Both the position numbers and the translations under genes were made by a program. A DNA stretch of 64,000 bases from Alitta virens (Eukaryota; Annelida; Polychaeta; Phyllodocida; Nereididae), in the NCBI GenBank assembly GCA_932294295.1, contig OW028581.1, forward strand, positions 38,841,995 through 38,905,994. The letters run 5' to 3'. The notes under the pieces were generated by a model, which did no database searches, was not told the DNA's origin, and was given only the letters and a program-made list of their open reading frames with translations. Position 1 is the first letter of the stretch. Every line of letters begins with the position of its first letter. Positions 37,301-47,820 of this stretch are shown here, one piece after another.

Positions 37301-40300
37301 TTAGAAGGATAAACTCATGGAAAATGCTTAATTATAATGAGGTGAAAACCATGCGTTTTCCATGCAGTTATCCAAATGCATGGAAAACGCACGTGGCACA
37401 TTTGGCCATGTAATGATTAGCATAATGCTTTGAAAATAAAATCCCACCTCATGATTAAAGCTAAGAGCTGTTTAGCAATCAAAATAAACTTCAAAACCAA
37501 ACCAGTTAAATTATCATTATAATCATTAAAAGTTAAACGATAAAAAGCACACTTCATCTTGAGCTACTTGCTCTGAACTTATCTGGGAGCCTGACAAAAC
37601 CATTGTCTTTGTCTTGGCATTTAATGGATGGAGTAAAAGCAAAAAGTAAGGCAAAGAAAAAGAGTGAAAATAAAACAGAGAAAAAATGTTAGCTGTGAGG
37701 ATTCGCAGCAGACATTCCTGGACGACATCAGAGCAGAATTTGTCAAATGAGAGAAAGAGAGAGACAGAGAAAGAGAGACCATGGGCTGTTGTGGCATGTC
37801 AGCCTCAGCATAAAGACGGCCTAATGGAGTCAAGCAAATAAAAGCCGCCAGATGGCTCTCCAGTGTTCTTCTCCCCCAAGCCTCTTTTTCGCCTCTCAAG
37901 TGATTGTTCTGTTGCCAGGAAGAGGGAATTGCATTGTTTCTCCTCACTAATTGTCTTGTTGCCATGGCATCCTTCTCTGCTTAAGATAACAGACCTGGTC
38001 TGCCTGATCACTGCTTTTTCCTTCGTCTTATTTAATTTAAAGAGATCCCTATTTAGTTCGATCTATTCATAAGAGCTGTAGTTATCGTGTTAAATTTATT
38101 TCATAGTTAATGTTGTTGCTTAAAAAATAGTATAACAGTAATTGCAATGTACACTGTTACTATGGAAAGAAAAACCATTTTTTCTTGGACTCAGCCCACC
38201 CATGAGGGATATTAATTATGGTGTAAATGGTGGTATTCATACGCAGCCAGTCTGGGAAATCTGATAAAGCAGTCCCTTCTGGATATTAATCTTAATATGT
38301 GCAAGTACTACTTGAAGTTTCTTCTTGGTTATGGAAAAATTCACAATTAAAAGGGTTCATTTCAGTAAGTAGTTAATTTAAAACATACAGTCACATGGAG
38401 CGTTATTGATTCCCTTCCTTAAGAATAAGGAAATGATCCAATAATGAATGAAGAGAAAACTACCAGAAAAACATATTTCCAGCAAGTGTGATATGTTTTT
38501 GCTCACAATACCCCAAACAGTGGACGACTAGCCCCTGTTGATCTAAGCACATATATGCTTTCTTATGTCATGATAATTGTTTATGCCTTTAGGACAAATA
38601 TTTAGACCAAGCTGATAGAACAGCCAAAAAGCCTGGGTCATCTGTTTGTACTTAAGTCATTATCCAATAATTGACATGGTTTCTAAGCATGGAGGCAATA
38701 TATATTTAAGCAGAATAGTCAGCAACAAGTGTATCTTATTCTGTATGGTGAATTATATACAGTTGAACGGAGGGGGTAAAAATATGTAAGTTCTGTCTGG
38801 GGTAGTTTGACTGTAGTGTGGTCTTTTACAGCAGGTAGCTGATCTTATTGCGGGTTTGATCGTGTGCTACTTTGCTTAATCTATAGATTTGCAGTAAAGA
38901 TTCCTTTGTATTCTAAGTCACTGGTTGATCAGCTCAAGATATAAATATTAAATCAGTAATTCACCTGCTCGATTCTTTGTCAGTAAATGAACACGCCATT
39001 ACATCATTCTTGTGCAATATTATGCAACATAAGGCAGAATGGTGTGAGGAAACCATCCATCAGAGCAGGACGCATATGCCACTCTCTCGCTTTCCCCAGC
39101 CTTCAACTAACAGCTGCTGTGGCAGCCAAGCTAGCTGATTCCTGATGCCTGACTCCTGATGCCTGACTCCTGCAAGATGGTAGCCCTATAGTTTGTTGGG
39201 GATCAGTGCAAAGCATAAGGGGTGAATTTATAGGGGAGATTGCGTAATCCAATCAGACAGAAGTTAAGGGGCCTTGCTGGATCTTCTACAAGCCTCATTT
39301 ATATTCCCCCCAACTCTTGCTCGATCTTATCAGAGCCCTGAGTTGCTGTGGTATCTAACAATAAATTCCCATTTAGCATCATTAAAGAAGCTGTTGTTAT
39401 GCACAATGATGAGATACAAACTGAGCAGCAGTAGCAGCAGCAGCAGCAGCAGTAGCTAAGCAGCTAAAAATGTGAAATTAAATCATTTCAATTGGGATCT
39501 GATGCTGGCTGATTTTATGAGGCAGATAACGGGCACACGGCGGTGTAATTACTAGACTTGATTTTTTCACGCAATATCGACCACGGGAGCAAGATAAGAC
39601 AGACACAGCTTGTAGGGCAAGTGATATTGCATTGCATGCTGCCAGATAGCATTTGACCCCAGGACTGGGACAGTAAAGTTTACTGCAAGCTTCAGCAATT
39701 AAATGTCATGTAGTTTCCAAGAGGTCTATCAGGTATAAACCTTTCCTCTTACAGGTGCCGTGTACATACTGTTCATTCTGATTGACAAAGGGGCGGGGGC
39801 CTAGCTCAGTGGTAGCGCGCTAGGCTTCCAACCACTGGGTCCCGGGTTCAATTCCCGGTGGAGCCTAAGTTGGATGGCTGTTTCATCCTTCGTCTCATTG
39901 CCATGGTCCCTACCTGTCCTAATTAGCCCATCAGGTGCAGAAATACAGGACATAAAACCCTAATCCACCACCACCACATCATTCTGATTGACACGGTAAA
40001 ATAGATGATTTCAGTTTGAGTTAGGTGAGGTATCACCAATCATTCTGATAAAAACTCCGAGTACAATGCATTACATTTAAATGTGATACCCTGGCCGACG
40101 CATGAAGAGGTTGTTTGACTAGAAGAAAACTCACGACTGACATGAAAATAATCAACATGGCAGTCATGCATGTTTGTGTATTGCCAAGGAACTCTGCCTG
40201 GGTGCTGGCTATCACACTCTTTGAGTGCTTCAGATATTGTTTTTGTACTAAATCTCGGTGTCATTTGCATGAGACTTTAGACTGTTGACCTTTACATCTC

Positions 40301-43300
40301 ATCATTATATCTGCAATCATATTAAATTTCTTTGACCTTCAGCCAGACAGGAGTGGTACAATAGTTGATGTGATTCTTCCAGAGTCAAATAAATAACAAG
40401 AGACTGTTTATAAACCCCTACCATCCACAGTGGACATTGAAACCTGCAATCAATAGCTTCAGGGACCATTTGTATACACGTGAGTGTTTCTGGATGGTGT
40501 GACCACATGTTTATCGATGTGACAAAGAGGCAATTAAGGTGTGGGTGCCTGGTATCCCATGTGCCTTAGTACTGCGATGGTAAGCTTAAGTGACTGGGCT
40601 GAGGTACATATAGTACATAATCTAGTGGCAGGTGTTGCTTAGCTGTAGCACACGGCCCCAGCTGTTGCTAGTGCACTCTGCCACAGAGGCACTAAGATCC
40701 CGCTCCAGTTAGGCTGATTTATCAGGGGCTGGTAATCTAAGTCTCCCCTAATAGGCAATTGGTGCCTCAGGGTCATCTCATAAGGAATTCTCACAGTGCT
40801 TCTGGCAATTACACAAACCTAGGCAAACTGGGTGACTAGGAAACCATTAGGAATTAGAGATGACATCAGGGCTACATCTAGACCTAGTCTCATTTCCTTC
40901 CCTTTTATGCGCTAATATGACTAATATACACTGATTTGGTGAGTGCCTTCCGTCTCCCATGCCAAATGTCAGGGGTGTTGCCTTCACATGCATTAGTCTT
41001 TGAGACTGGTAGAAATTACCATCAAAGCATTGAGTGGTGCCCAATCATGCAGATAGTAGGACCAAACAGCATATATTATGTTAGCTTGTGGAATATAGTG
41101 CACAGGGTTGCTGGGTCGTCACTGCTTGGTGATAGGTTTGTTAATATAAACAATAAATCATTCAATTAAGTTTTTTTTGGGCATATTACTTATTATTAGT
41201 ACCAACGACATTTATAAGATTGCAAAATAAACATTTGCAGTAAAGAGCAATAATTTTGAAACCAAATTGTATTATTTATCGGGCAATGGGGTATAGTTTC
41301 GGATGCGAAAATATTTGATGTCAATCTTGCGGACAGCCGCAATGCGCATTTTACGAAGAATGTGACAACCGATGTGCGGTGTGTACCTTCGATTCACAAG
41401 TTGTAAAGCCGCACATGAACTAGCTTTACACATGGCTCCGGATGGGGCAAATTACTGCCCTTGCCATTTGATGGTGAATATGACGACCGGGCGATAAAGA
41501 GGCACATCACGTGATGAGGTCACATGGTCGGAAGCAATATGGTGGCCTCGATATTAGCTGCGATCATCGACACTTTGACCTCTCCCTCTATTACAGCGAA
41601 TTTATGTCGGGACCCGGGGCTTTGCAGAGCATGGCAGAAAGCGATAAAATAAGCAGTGCTAGCGACAAAGGCTTGCTTATGAAAAATATAATTTACAAAT
41701 GATGTTCATGGGAAGGAAAGCGGATTGATCGCTTTTGTCGATGGAGTGCCTACAAGGCTAGCCGCCCTCCCAGAGGACTACTTCAGAAATTTAAAATAAG
41801 AAACTCGCATGACGGATGCCATTTAAGAAGTCTCACTTTTCAGACCTGACCTCTCCTTGCATTCAGCCTAAGGATTTCAATGGCTTCTGACTGTCGAATA
41901 ATACATGCTAACATCGTGATAATCTTCAGAGGTGTCAGATTGGATGTTGAGCATGTGTCGATTGCATGAGTGGAGATTTGTGGCCTGATTAACCCACGAG
42001 TCTCTAAACAAGGCGGAAAACAGTCACAGTGACTGATAATGATTTTGAGAGAAAGTAGGTTCGCAGCTTATGACTCTAAACCCAATTTGATCACAATTGG
42101 AATTCCTTACGCAAGGATGCTGGTCCAGTTGAACATGCTATCTCACATCTTCGGCCTTCTTTGCCTCGGTGTCTATGCTGAGGCAAGTAAAAGACCCCAC
42201 CCATGCAAATGTGTAAAATGGCGTGGACTCCAAGCCTTAAATCTCATTACATCTGCCTCTGGCAGCTGGTCATATTTATAAGATGACTAAGCTTCAGACC
42301 AGTAGCATTGAGACATTGATTTACCCCATGAACATTGTAGTATTTCGTGCACAGAGTAGGGTTAGAACCATGCAACTCAACCAGAGACCACAGCCAAATG
42401 ATCCAACCATGCTACATGGCCAAATGTGCCATGTGCGTTTTCCATGAGAAAGATAAACGCATGGAAAACGCATGGTTTTTAGCTAATTATAATGAGGCAA
42501 AAAACCATGCGTTTTCCATGCGTTTATCCAGATGCATGGAAAACGCACGTGGCACAATTGGCCATGTAATACTTGGCTACACAGCCTCTGTTGTCAGTGT
42601 TACCGGCAGCATACATCTTCCACCTTCCATGCACACAACTGATGTCTGTGTTTGAACTGCTCAAAAGATCCTCTTCAGCTTTCCCTCCCTCATTTCCCAG
42701 CCTTAATTAGTCTGAATTACTTTAGATTCCCGATATCACTTGGCAAGAATCTCAAATCCCTTTTAACAATAGGGAGAAGTTTCTGACAAACAATGCAATG
42801 TGATTACAGGTGTACTCTTTGCCTCGTTGTGGTGGAAGCGAATGCACAATCAAGTTTCCCATGATGCATTGCAACTGATATTGTGTGCTCTCGCGTCACT
42901 TGCTCGGTGGCTGGTCTCCTCTCGCCTTCCAAATTAAACTGGGAGACTGGTGGATTCTTTCAGGCAACAAAAACAGACAACAAGCGAATCAATTATTTAC
43001 AGAGGGGAGTCGTTTAAATGCTTTATCTGGCTGTTCACACGGTGTGAGCAGGAGGGGGAAGTTTAACTGTCGTTTCATTACCCGTATTGCTTGTGATGCA
43101 AGTGGAAGGCAAGGCCAGGGCAAAGCTAGGGCACTGGTTTAAGGGTGCAGGAAAACCCCCAAGTAATGGCCGTGTTAAAGAGTGTGAATGTATGTGTTAA
43201 CAACCCAGAGCACACTCATTTGCCTTTGTTACTCTTGCAACTCATGACTTTGATACTGTGCTGTGCATGAAGCGAACTAAATTTCTGTGAAGTTATCCCA

Positions 43301-44950
43301 GTTTGTCTCACCAAGCAATTGAAAATTAATGGCCAAATAAATTACATTTCTACATGGCCAATTGTACGACGTGCGTTTTCCATGCATTTGGATTAATGCA
43401 TGGAAGACTCTTGATTTTAGCCTCATTATAATTAGCTAAAAACCATGCGTTTTCCATGCATTTATCCTTCTCATGGAAAATGCACATGGCACATTTGGCC
43501 ATGTATCACTTGAACATTATGTACGTAAATTATATCCTGAAACATCATTTATTTCAAGGAAACTGGGAGAACCTGGGCAGAATACCCAACTGTTACTTAT
43601 CAAAAATGCAGAAGGTAAGTTGCTGACCCATTGCATAAAATGCAATGAATGCCTTTGAATGAAATTGATAAAGGAAAAGGACATTGGGCATGCAGTGGCA
43701 AACACAGGTCAATGTTTTCTGTTCGATTGAACCTGCCACATGTTGCATTTTTTTTATTGGACCTGACAAGTGTTTCATAAGAAGTCAATAGGGAAGAATC
43801 CAATAGTTTTTTCAGCGAAGCCTGGACTTACCCCCTGTAGCACCTCAACAGCAGACACTGAGTGCAAACTATACTTGCAATCGTACCAGTGTAAACACCT
43901 TTTTTTAAATAAAGCATTTAAATTTCATCAGTTTATGTCGTAAGAACACTGTGGGAGACAGACGTTGTTTTGCGAAGTAGTGTTTAGTTACATGTGGAGA
44001 TTTTATAACACATCTGTTGACCCAGGGATATGTATACATACTTATTTAATAGGTAAGAAGTAGTTAAAATTGCACTCACCTCCCATTTTGAAAGGCGCTA
44101 TGACAAGAAAGGCCACGATTATACCGGTTATGGCGAGAAGTATTCCCAGCAGTATGGCGGAGATGAACCCCCACTTCTTGAAGCGTTTTAGGTGCTTCCG
44201 TTTCTTTGATTTGTGCTCCGGATAGACCTGCTTGAGTGACCGTCCGAGTCGGTTTTTTTCAAACCTCGGACAGGTCAAACTTCCGCACGACTTGGAGTGT
44301 GTCTTTGAGGTGCAGTACTCTGCTATGTTTGTGGGTCTAGTGGTAGCCGCTGCACCGCCTGTTATATCAGTACAATTGGTATCGTGCAGTGTGGTGAGGG
44401 ACATTGTATTATTACGTTTATTTCTCTCATAAGTGCTATAAGGCCGGTTGAGAAATGCTATCCGTTCAGGTTCTCTGTTACCATGTGTTCCGCATAAACT
44501 ATTATAATAAAGTACAGCTTCGTCATATAAACCCCCACTAGAATCCTCACTCTCTTCCTCTTTGTATAAACGGGTTCGTGACCTTGAGGGTAACGTATGT
44601 AGCCCTCTTAAAGTGTTAGTGTCTTTGCTAGGGCGACTTCCTAGTATAGACTGTTGCTGACTCTCTGGCAACATCCGAAGGAGATCTACGCTTTCTGCGA
44701 TTCCGTCATCATCTTCCATCCTGTAAGGCATCCGGACTGATCCCGGTCTCGGCCAAGACATCCTCCGTCCTGACACCCCATCCTGAGAGGCATTCTCATT
44801 GGCCACCCCGTCGTTGGAACTGTCTCGCGCTTGTTGTTGCTGGGCGACCCTGGCATAAGTGGCGCTGTGGGTTGGAGAGGAAGTGAGGGCTCCGGGGCGC
44901 TGGAAGGTGGGAAAGCCCTCCATCGTGTGGTATAAACTGCATTCTTCCAT
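18952..44950 (-). CDS. Type II membrane receptor with LDLa-like module and C-type lectin domain (7 coding exons)
   Basis: The exons on the minus strand are 44950-44080, 35151-35026, 32446-32360, 22441-22250, 19906-19744, 19426-19367 and 19033-18952. All junctions are GT-AG with matching phases 1,1,1,1,2,2. The CDS is 1581 nt, 526 residues plus stop. Residues 1-259 are cytosolic, hydrophilic and end in a strongly basic stretch ([11 protein letters not shown]). The membrane span is ~260-285. An LDLa-like six-Cys module covers 294-329, a linker 333-361 and the C-type lectin domain ~366-526, with canonical disulphide pairs C395-C521 and C487-C509. The Ca-site region reads KPD (usually EPN or QPD), with WDD in place of WND. 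There is no signal peptide and the internal hydrophobic span is followed by extracellular modules, so topology is type II as in asialoglycoprotein-receptor-like lectins. The likely role is a surface pattern-recognition or endocytic receptor (inference). The ligand is unknown and no one-to-one orthologue was recognised. Confidence 0.88.
19188..19224 (+). repeat. (TGTC)n microsatellite
   Basis: TCTGTCTGTCTCTATGTCTG then TCTGTCTGTCTGTC; intergenic side of lectin exon 6/7 intron. Confidence 0.85.
19367..19426 (-). CDS. Lectin receptor exon 6: EEC segment of the C-type lectin domain
   Basis: A 60-nt exon encoding residues 480-499 ([20 protein letters not shown]), the segment after the long loop with the third conserved Cys (487). 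It is short, but both splice sites are consensus (ATTGCAG and GTAAGT) and the phases 2/2 match both neighbours. Confidence 0.85.
19744..19906 (-). CDS. Lectin receptor exon 5: WIG core of the C-type lectin domain
   Basis: Encodes residues 426-479. FWIGARRP is the WIGL-type hydrophobic core and QWQWVD the W-x-W-x-D strand. The long-loop Ca/sugar triad position reads KPD. An extra Cys (GTCMYD) lies in the insert before the core strand. The exon ends in phase 2 at AA|GTAAGT. Confidence 0.9.
19907..22249 (-). other. Lectin receptor intron 4 (2.3 kb)
   Basis: A C12 tract at 20844-20855 and a G14 tract at 21181-21194 lie ~330 bp apart. A short (TA)n lies at ~19940-19957. No exon or known repeat was otherwise seen. 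Confidence 0.55.
22250..22441 (-). CDS. Lectin receptor exon 4: N-terminal half of the C-type lectin domain
   Basis: Encodes residues 362-425. It contains the fold landmarks of CTLDs: GWVYY, the first conserved helix with [18 protein letters not shown] (Cys395), and the second helix [10 protein letters not shown]. The acceptor is CTTGCAG and the donor GTAAGT. Confidence 0.9.
22543..22623. mobile_element. Palindromic MITE, copy 2 (internally deleted)
   Basis: Both ends of the family are present but the central nested palindrome is missing, leaving ~81 bp. It lies 102 bp 5' (genomically right) of lectin exon 4. Confidence 0.75.
22652..22840 (-). mobile_element. tRNA-derived SINE (type 1), minus strand
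   Basis: Minus-strand head GGGACTAGCTCAGTGGTAGC (A box) and a B-box-like region, then the family body TTGGATGGCTGTTTCATCCT...CCTAATTAGCCCATCAGGTG. Target duplications TTGT(A/G)AGATGATA lie at 22639-22651 and 22841-22853, with one mismatch. Confidence 0.85.
23377..23493. mobile_element. Palindromic MITE, copy 3 (partial internal deletion)
   Basis: Ends TACATGGCTAAATG and ATTTGGCCACGTA. The left inner arm is lost; 117 bp. Confidence 0.8.
23638..23700 (-). repeat. tRNA-Ser/Leu-like relic, minus strand
   Basis: In reverse complement GGTCAAGTGGTTAAGG is a good type-II tRNA D-arm/A-box match and GGGTTCGATTT a near B box. The 3' half of the acceptor stem does not pair, so it is probably a SINE head. 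Confidence 0.4.
23776..24030 (-). pseudogene. LINE 3'-end fragment, minus strand
   Basis: The minus-strand frame has [20 protein letters not shown] then [18 protein letters not shown]. The pattern P....GKRSF...G...WN.LP.......F is the classic LINE ORF2 C terminus. A likely 3' UTR follows with TACTGATGGTGCTATCCATG and an AAATAAATAAA end. It is truncated at the 5' side. Confidence 0.75.
26067..26105 (+). repeat. Pentanucleotide microsatellite (CTTAT)n(CTTAG)n
   Basis: Runs of TCTTA then GCTTA. Structurally the complement-like partner of the array at 7881, with an A/G switch in the unit. Confidence 0.9.
27430..27830. promoter_or_regulatory. Candidate conserved-type non-coding island in lectin intron 3
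   Basis: Repeat-free stretch with TGATAATTGATGTGACAG (PBX/MEIS-like words, ~27618) and CAGGTAATTGAATTG. Only composition and motif words support this. Confidence 0.2.
27898..28377 (+). repeat. 480-bp (TATC)n microsatellite with higher-order blocks
   Basis: TATC units are interrupted three times (from ~27944, 28036 and 28243) by the same block TCTGTCCATCTGTATATCTG plus TATATCTATCTGTATATC. Long [12 protein letters not shown] frames here are repeat artefacts. Confidence 0.95.
31090..31265 (+). mobile_element. Type-2 SINE fragment, plus strand
   Basis: The body begins at GTCTCAATGCTACTGGGTCT and runs to TTGCCTCAGCATTGACAC. The tRNA-like head is missing. Confidence 0.65.
32360..32446 (-). CDS. 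Lectin receptor exon 3: linker
   Basis: Encodes residues 333-361, a Cys-free hydrophilic stalk between the LDLa-like module and the lectin domain, with no recognised domain. It has an ATTTGCAG acceptor and a GTGAGC donor and is symmetric (phase 1-1), so optional inclusion would keep frame. Confidence 0.75.
32447..35025 (-). other. Lectin receptor intron 2 (2.6 kb)
   Basis: Only a G13 tract (32495-32507) stands out. No repeat family or exon was recognised. Confidence 0.55.
35026..35151 (-). CDS. Lectin receptor exon 2: degenerate LDL-receptor class A-like module
   Basis: Encodes residues 291-332. The Cys spacing C-x6-C-x5-C-x6-C-x5-C-x8-C and the aromatic residue before Cys2 fit an LDLa module. 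The acidic Ca ligands of the usual DG..DC.DGSDE core are replaced ([13 protein letters not shown]). The exon is symmetric (phase 1-1), so it can be inserted or skipped without a frameshift. The acceptor TTTCTCTTGCAG is strong and the donor is GTAAGT. Confidence 0.8.
37269..37412. mobile_element. Palindromic MITE, copy 4
   Basis: 144 bp with complete outer arms and a slightly shortened left inner arm. TA flanks both ends. Confidence 0.85.
39424..39451 (+). repeat. (CAG)n microsatellite
   Basis: GCAGCAGTAGCAGCAGCAGC continuing to 39451; it lies in an intron of the lectin gene, antisense to it. Confidence 0.9.
39788..39978 (+). mobile_element. tRNA-derived SINE (type 1) with perfect 15-bp target duplication
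   Basis: Full-length copy: tRNA-like head with A box (TAGCTCAGTGG), loop CTTCCAA (as in tRNA-Gly(TCC)), B box GGGTTCAATTCCC, the shared ~100-bp body and a CCA-rich tail. TCATTCTGATTGACA flanks it exactly at 39773-39787 and 39979-39993, which marks a fairly recent target-primed insertion. Confidence 0.92.
41280..41700. promoter_or_regulatory. Candidate regulatory island in lectin intron 1
   Basis: CpG-richer than the rest of the intron, with ATCACGTGAT (palindromic E box, ~41508) and GGTCACATGG just after. No repeat similarity in the window and no supported exon. It could be an enhancer or an alternative promoter. Confidence 0.25.
42143..42412 (-). mobile_element. Type-2 SINE, longest copy, minus strand
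   Basis: On the minus strand a tRNA-like head with B box GGTTCTAACCC (42345-42412) is followed by a body with CTCAATGCTACTGGTCTGAA, AGCTGCCAGAGGCAGATGTA and TTTTACTTGCCTCAGCATAG. Related copies elsewhere in the window define the family. Confidence 0.65.
42413..42568. mobile_element. Palindromic MITE, copy 5
   Basis: 156 bp, full-length. It abuts the tRNA-like head of a type-2 SINE (42345-42412), so it appears to have inserted at the SINE edge. Confidence 0.85.
43351..43505. mobile_element. Palindromic MITE, copy 6
   Basis: 155 bp, full-length, with a few substitutions in the left arm (GTACGACGTGCG). It is in lectin intron 1, 574 bp 3' (genomically left) of exon 1. Confidence 0.85.
44080..44950 (-). 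CDS. Lectin receptor exon 1: cytosolic tail and membrane span
   Basis: Starts [10 protein letters not shown] with a good Kozak context (acaagATGG) and an in-frame TAG 15 nt upstream. It encodes residues 1-290 plus one base. The tail holds an acidic dileucine motif (ESVDLL, 86-91) and YxxPhi motifs (YHTM 7-10, YNSL 149-152), which in known receptors bind AP adaptors. The span [20 protein letters not shown] and what follows is uniformly hydrophobic. The donor is G|GTGAGT. Confidence 0.85.
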
Positions 44951-44991
44951 CTTGTCACACGTCTACTTTCGGTTCACGTCATGACCACAAC
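44951..44991 (-). other. 5' UTR segment with splice acceptor, implying an upstream non-coding exon
   Basis: On the minus strand the 41 nt before the ATG are preceded by a pyrimidine-rich TATTTTCAG acceptor. This suggests that transcription starts further upstream, beyond 45000, in an exon I could not locate. An unspliced start here is the alternative. Confidence 0.5.
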
Positions 44992-45074
44992 CTGAAAATA
45001 TAAGTAAATTGACATCAATGATTGGATCATATTAAAACCAGGCAGACAGATGTTTGTTTACCAAAATATATATC

Positions 45075-45228
45075 TACATGGCCAAATGTGCTACGTGCGT
45101 TTTCCATGAGAAGGATAAACGCATGGAAAACGCATGGTTTTCACCTCATTATAATTAGCTAAAAACCATGCGTTTTTCATGCGTTTATCCTTCTCATGGA
45201 AAACGCACATGGCACATTTGGCCATGTA
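45075..45228. mobile_element. Palindromic MITE, copy 7
   Basis: 154 bp, near-consensus with both nested arm pairs intact. It lies ~85 bp upstream of the implied lectin 5' splice acceptor. Confidence 0.85.
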
Positions 45229-45879
45229 GTTAATTATTAACATTTGGTCATTGCCAGGAGGCACCTTTTATGCGATGCTATCCAGGGTGCCCCCTTAGTG
45301 GTCAATGCCTTACACATTTTTAATAATAGATCAGTAACACACATTCCTTATTACAAATATTGTCAATATTCATGGAGCGAAAAAAATTACATGAAAACAG
45401 AACTCATCAGTATGCATGCATTTATATATACCATTACAATGTATTCATATTCAGCAGCTTACCTATTTTTGGCTCATAACCACATATCAGATATTTTGTG
45501 TAGATTAATCTTGGCAAAAAGGCTACCTGGTATTATGATTTATTTAGCCTTTCACATGTACGTTTTGTTACTTCTGGTTTAGCAGCGATTGCTATTGATT
45601 GCTATTGATAGTTTGCACAGAATAAAAAGCCATCCATCAGCAAAAGGAATGTATCCAGTGAGCCAAAAAACATCACCTTTGACGCAAGACAAATGTGCCA
45701 TCCAAGACTTTTTTTTTAATGTTGTTTTTTCATGCATCGTATAACATACTGTAACATACTGCATGCTTGATCGCCAACATTTGCACAACTTCCACAGTTG
45801 TAAATGTATTTGTTCTGACAAATATTGACAAAACGTGAACTTGATAAAGTTACCTTTGAGCAATTGTCAGTTTGTAACT

Positions 45880-46067
45880 AGGGCGGAGGCCTAGCTCAGA
45901 GGTAGCGCTCTGGGCTTCCAACCGCTGGGTCCCGGGTTTCGATTCCCGGTCGAGCCTAAGTTGGATGGCTGTTTCATCCTTCGTCTCATTGCCATGGTCT
46001 CTGCCTGTCCTAATTAGCCCAATTGGTGCAGAAATACAGGACGTAAAGCCCTAATCACCCACCCACC
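45880..46067 (+). mobile_element. tRNA-derived SINE (type 1) with perfect 12-bp target duplication
   Basis: Full-length head and body, with tail ACCCACCC. CAGTTTGTAACT flanks it at 45868-45879 and 46068-46079. Confidence 0.9.
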
Positions 46068-46139
46068 CAGTTTGTAACTGTACTATTCAATATTCATCAT
46101 TGCATTTCACACAAACCTAAGCAACACCTAAGCAACTTA

Positions 46140-46640
46140 GCCCGTAGTTCCAAACCCCACAAGCTTCAAATCAAGACAAAGCAAACGCGACGAGACGCAC
46201 CTCTTCAATAATTCAGACCTGAGACAAATCGGCCGTTAACAAGACTGATGTGTCGAATTCGGATCGTCAATGCAAATCCCCTAAAAGTGGCCCCCTTTTT
46301 AGAGGGCGATAATAGGACGATTTGCGTAAGATTAACATGGAGAACGTTCCATAATTACTCAAAACACGCGACGCAACAATTAAAGCTGTCTTAAGCCATT
46401 GCAACGCGTCTCTTATTTACAGCCATGCTCGTGTGAAATATTGATTAAGGCGAATGATAAAAGGCCAAACAGGGCCCTCAACAATTTCCCTGCGAAGAGT
46501 ACCTAAGACCCTGATGTGATGGAGCCAATGCCAATGGTCGTTTGGCTAACTGCACATACGATCATTTGCATATTTAGGCATCATTCAGTCATTGACGCAG
46601 TGGTCATTAAAGGGCTGATAAGGGGTACATGTTTTGCATG
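46140..46640. promoter_or_regulatory. Candidate regulatory island upstream of the lectin gene
   Basis: Balanced-composition, repeat-free sequence with octamer-like ATGCAAAT (~46270), ATTTGCATA (~46564), several TAATTA/AATTAAAG words and a higher CpG frequency than the flanks. It lies 1.2-1.7 kb upstream of the implied lectin 5' exon. Regulatory function is inference; conservation was not tested. Confidence 0.25.
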
Positions 46641-46826
46641 GAGGTACTATGGTGTGGACTCATCATTGTGACTGCCTGTCTTATATGGTACTATTACAGC
46701 CGGCCTGTCAGTACCTCTGCTAGACTATGCTCTATGAAACCAAATTGGCTCGATAAAGCTGTACACACTATTCAATGGTCAGATCAACAGCACTGAGAAT
46801 TGTACTCATGCACAATGCGAAATAAT

Positions 46827-46944
46827 TACATGGCCAATTGTGCAAACGCATGGTTTTTGCCTCATTATAATTAGCTAAAAACCATGCGTTTTCCATGCGT
46901 TTATCCTTCTCATGGAAAACGCACGTGGCACATTTGGCCATGTA
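46827..46944. mobile_element. Palindromic MITE, copy 8 (left arm deleted)
   Basis: The left outer arm jumps from TACATGGCCAATTGTGC directly to AAACGCATGG, a ~37-bp internal deletion. The right arm is intact. Confidence 0.8.
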
Positions 46945-47820
46945 GAAGGGACAATTTTGTTAAATTCTGATGATTTAGACATGAAATGACCTGCAGCTGG
47001 TCTTTCCTGTGTGACTAACTGCAGGATGTTGTCAGCTGCAGGAAGAGATTGTAGGCCCATGCTGCATTGGAATTAGATGTAGTACTACAACCTTTGGTAG
47101 AATACTCCCAGTCAGCACTATCGGTCAGTGATTTCTGGGTCAGCGGAGTGCACCCTTCCCTGGTCCATCACTCTCCCCTGATGTCAAGTGATGATCACTC
47201 TCGCCTTTTGAGGCCTCGGGGGGGGGGGGGGAAGAGTGAAATCAGTGGATGCATAGGGGCATCTATGAGGGAGTATGGCCAGAGCAGAAATAGGACATTA
47301 CCCTCCCAACCCAATATGCAGCAGATTTATTGTAGCTCAAAGAATAGGAAATCTGTTAGGGACACAAATTGCCAGGGCTCAATGTCCGTTATTGCATTGC
47401 TTTGTGCGTACGACCCTCGTGGTCATTCTGTCTGCTGACCAATGCAATGACCACTGCTATGCTGTCCCTTACAGCTGGACATGCAGCAGAATGGCAGCTG
47501 GGACGCTGTCAGTTGCACTGAAAGAGCGATCAGGCCAACTGGGTGGCTCAAGTCTCACAAATCTAATTACACACCTATCAGTTGCTCTTATTCTTGAGAA
47601 TGTAAGATTCCAAAGGTATCATGTGGATCATCTGACTTTTAAAAGTGTTTGTCACATTTTTCAACCTCCTTGCCTGTTTTTATACCTAGGCCTAGGCCTT
47701 TATCAAGTATAGAACTATCATACTATGTTCTATGACAGACCAGGTATATTTAAGCGATTGAACGCTCTGATCTTTGACAATATATGGGTCAACTATGGCA
47801 TAAGTATTCATATACTTTTA

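Larger units (their letters stand above)
35152..44079 (-). other. Lectin receptor intron 1 (8.9 kb)
   Basis: No coding exon was found inside. It contains MITE copies at 37269, 42413 and 43351, a SINE with intact target duplication (39788-39978), a type-2 SINE (42143-42412), a CAG-rich microsatellite (39424-39451) and an unusual CpG-richer stretch at 41280-41700. Confidence 0.6.

Noticed and set aside
39788..39862. Functional tRNA-Gly gene
   Set aside because: The acceptor and anticodon stems are degraded and the sequence continues into a shared SINE body with target duplications.
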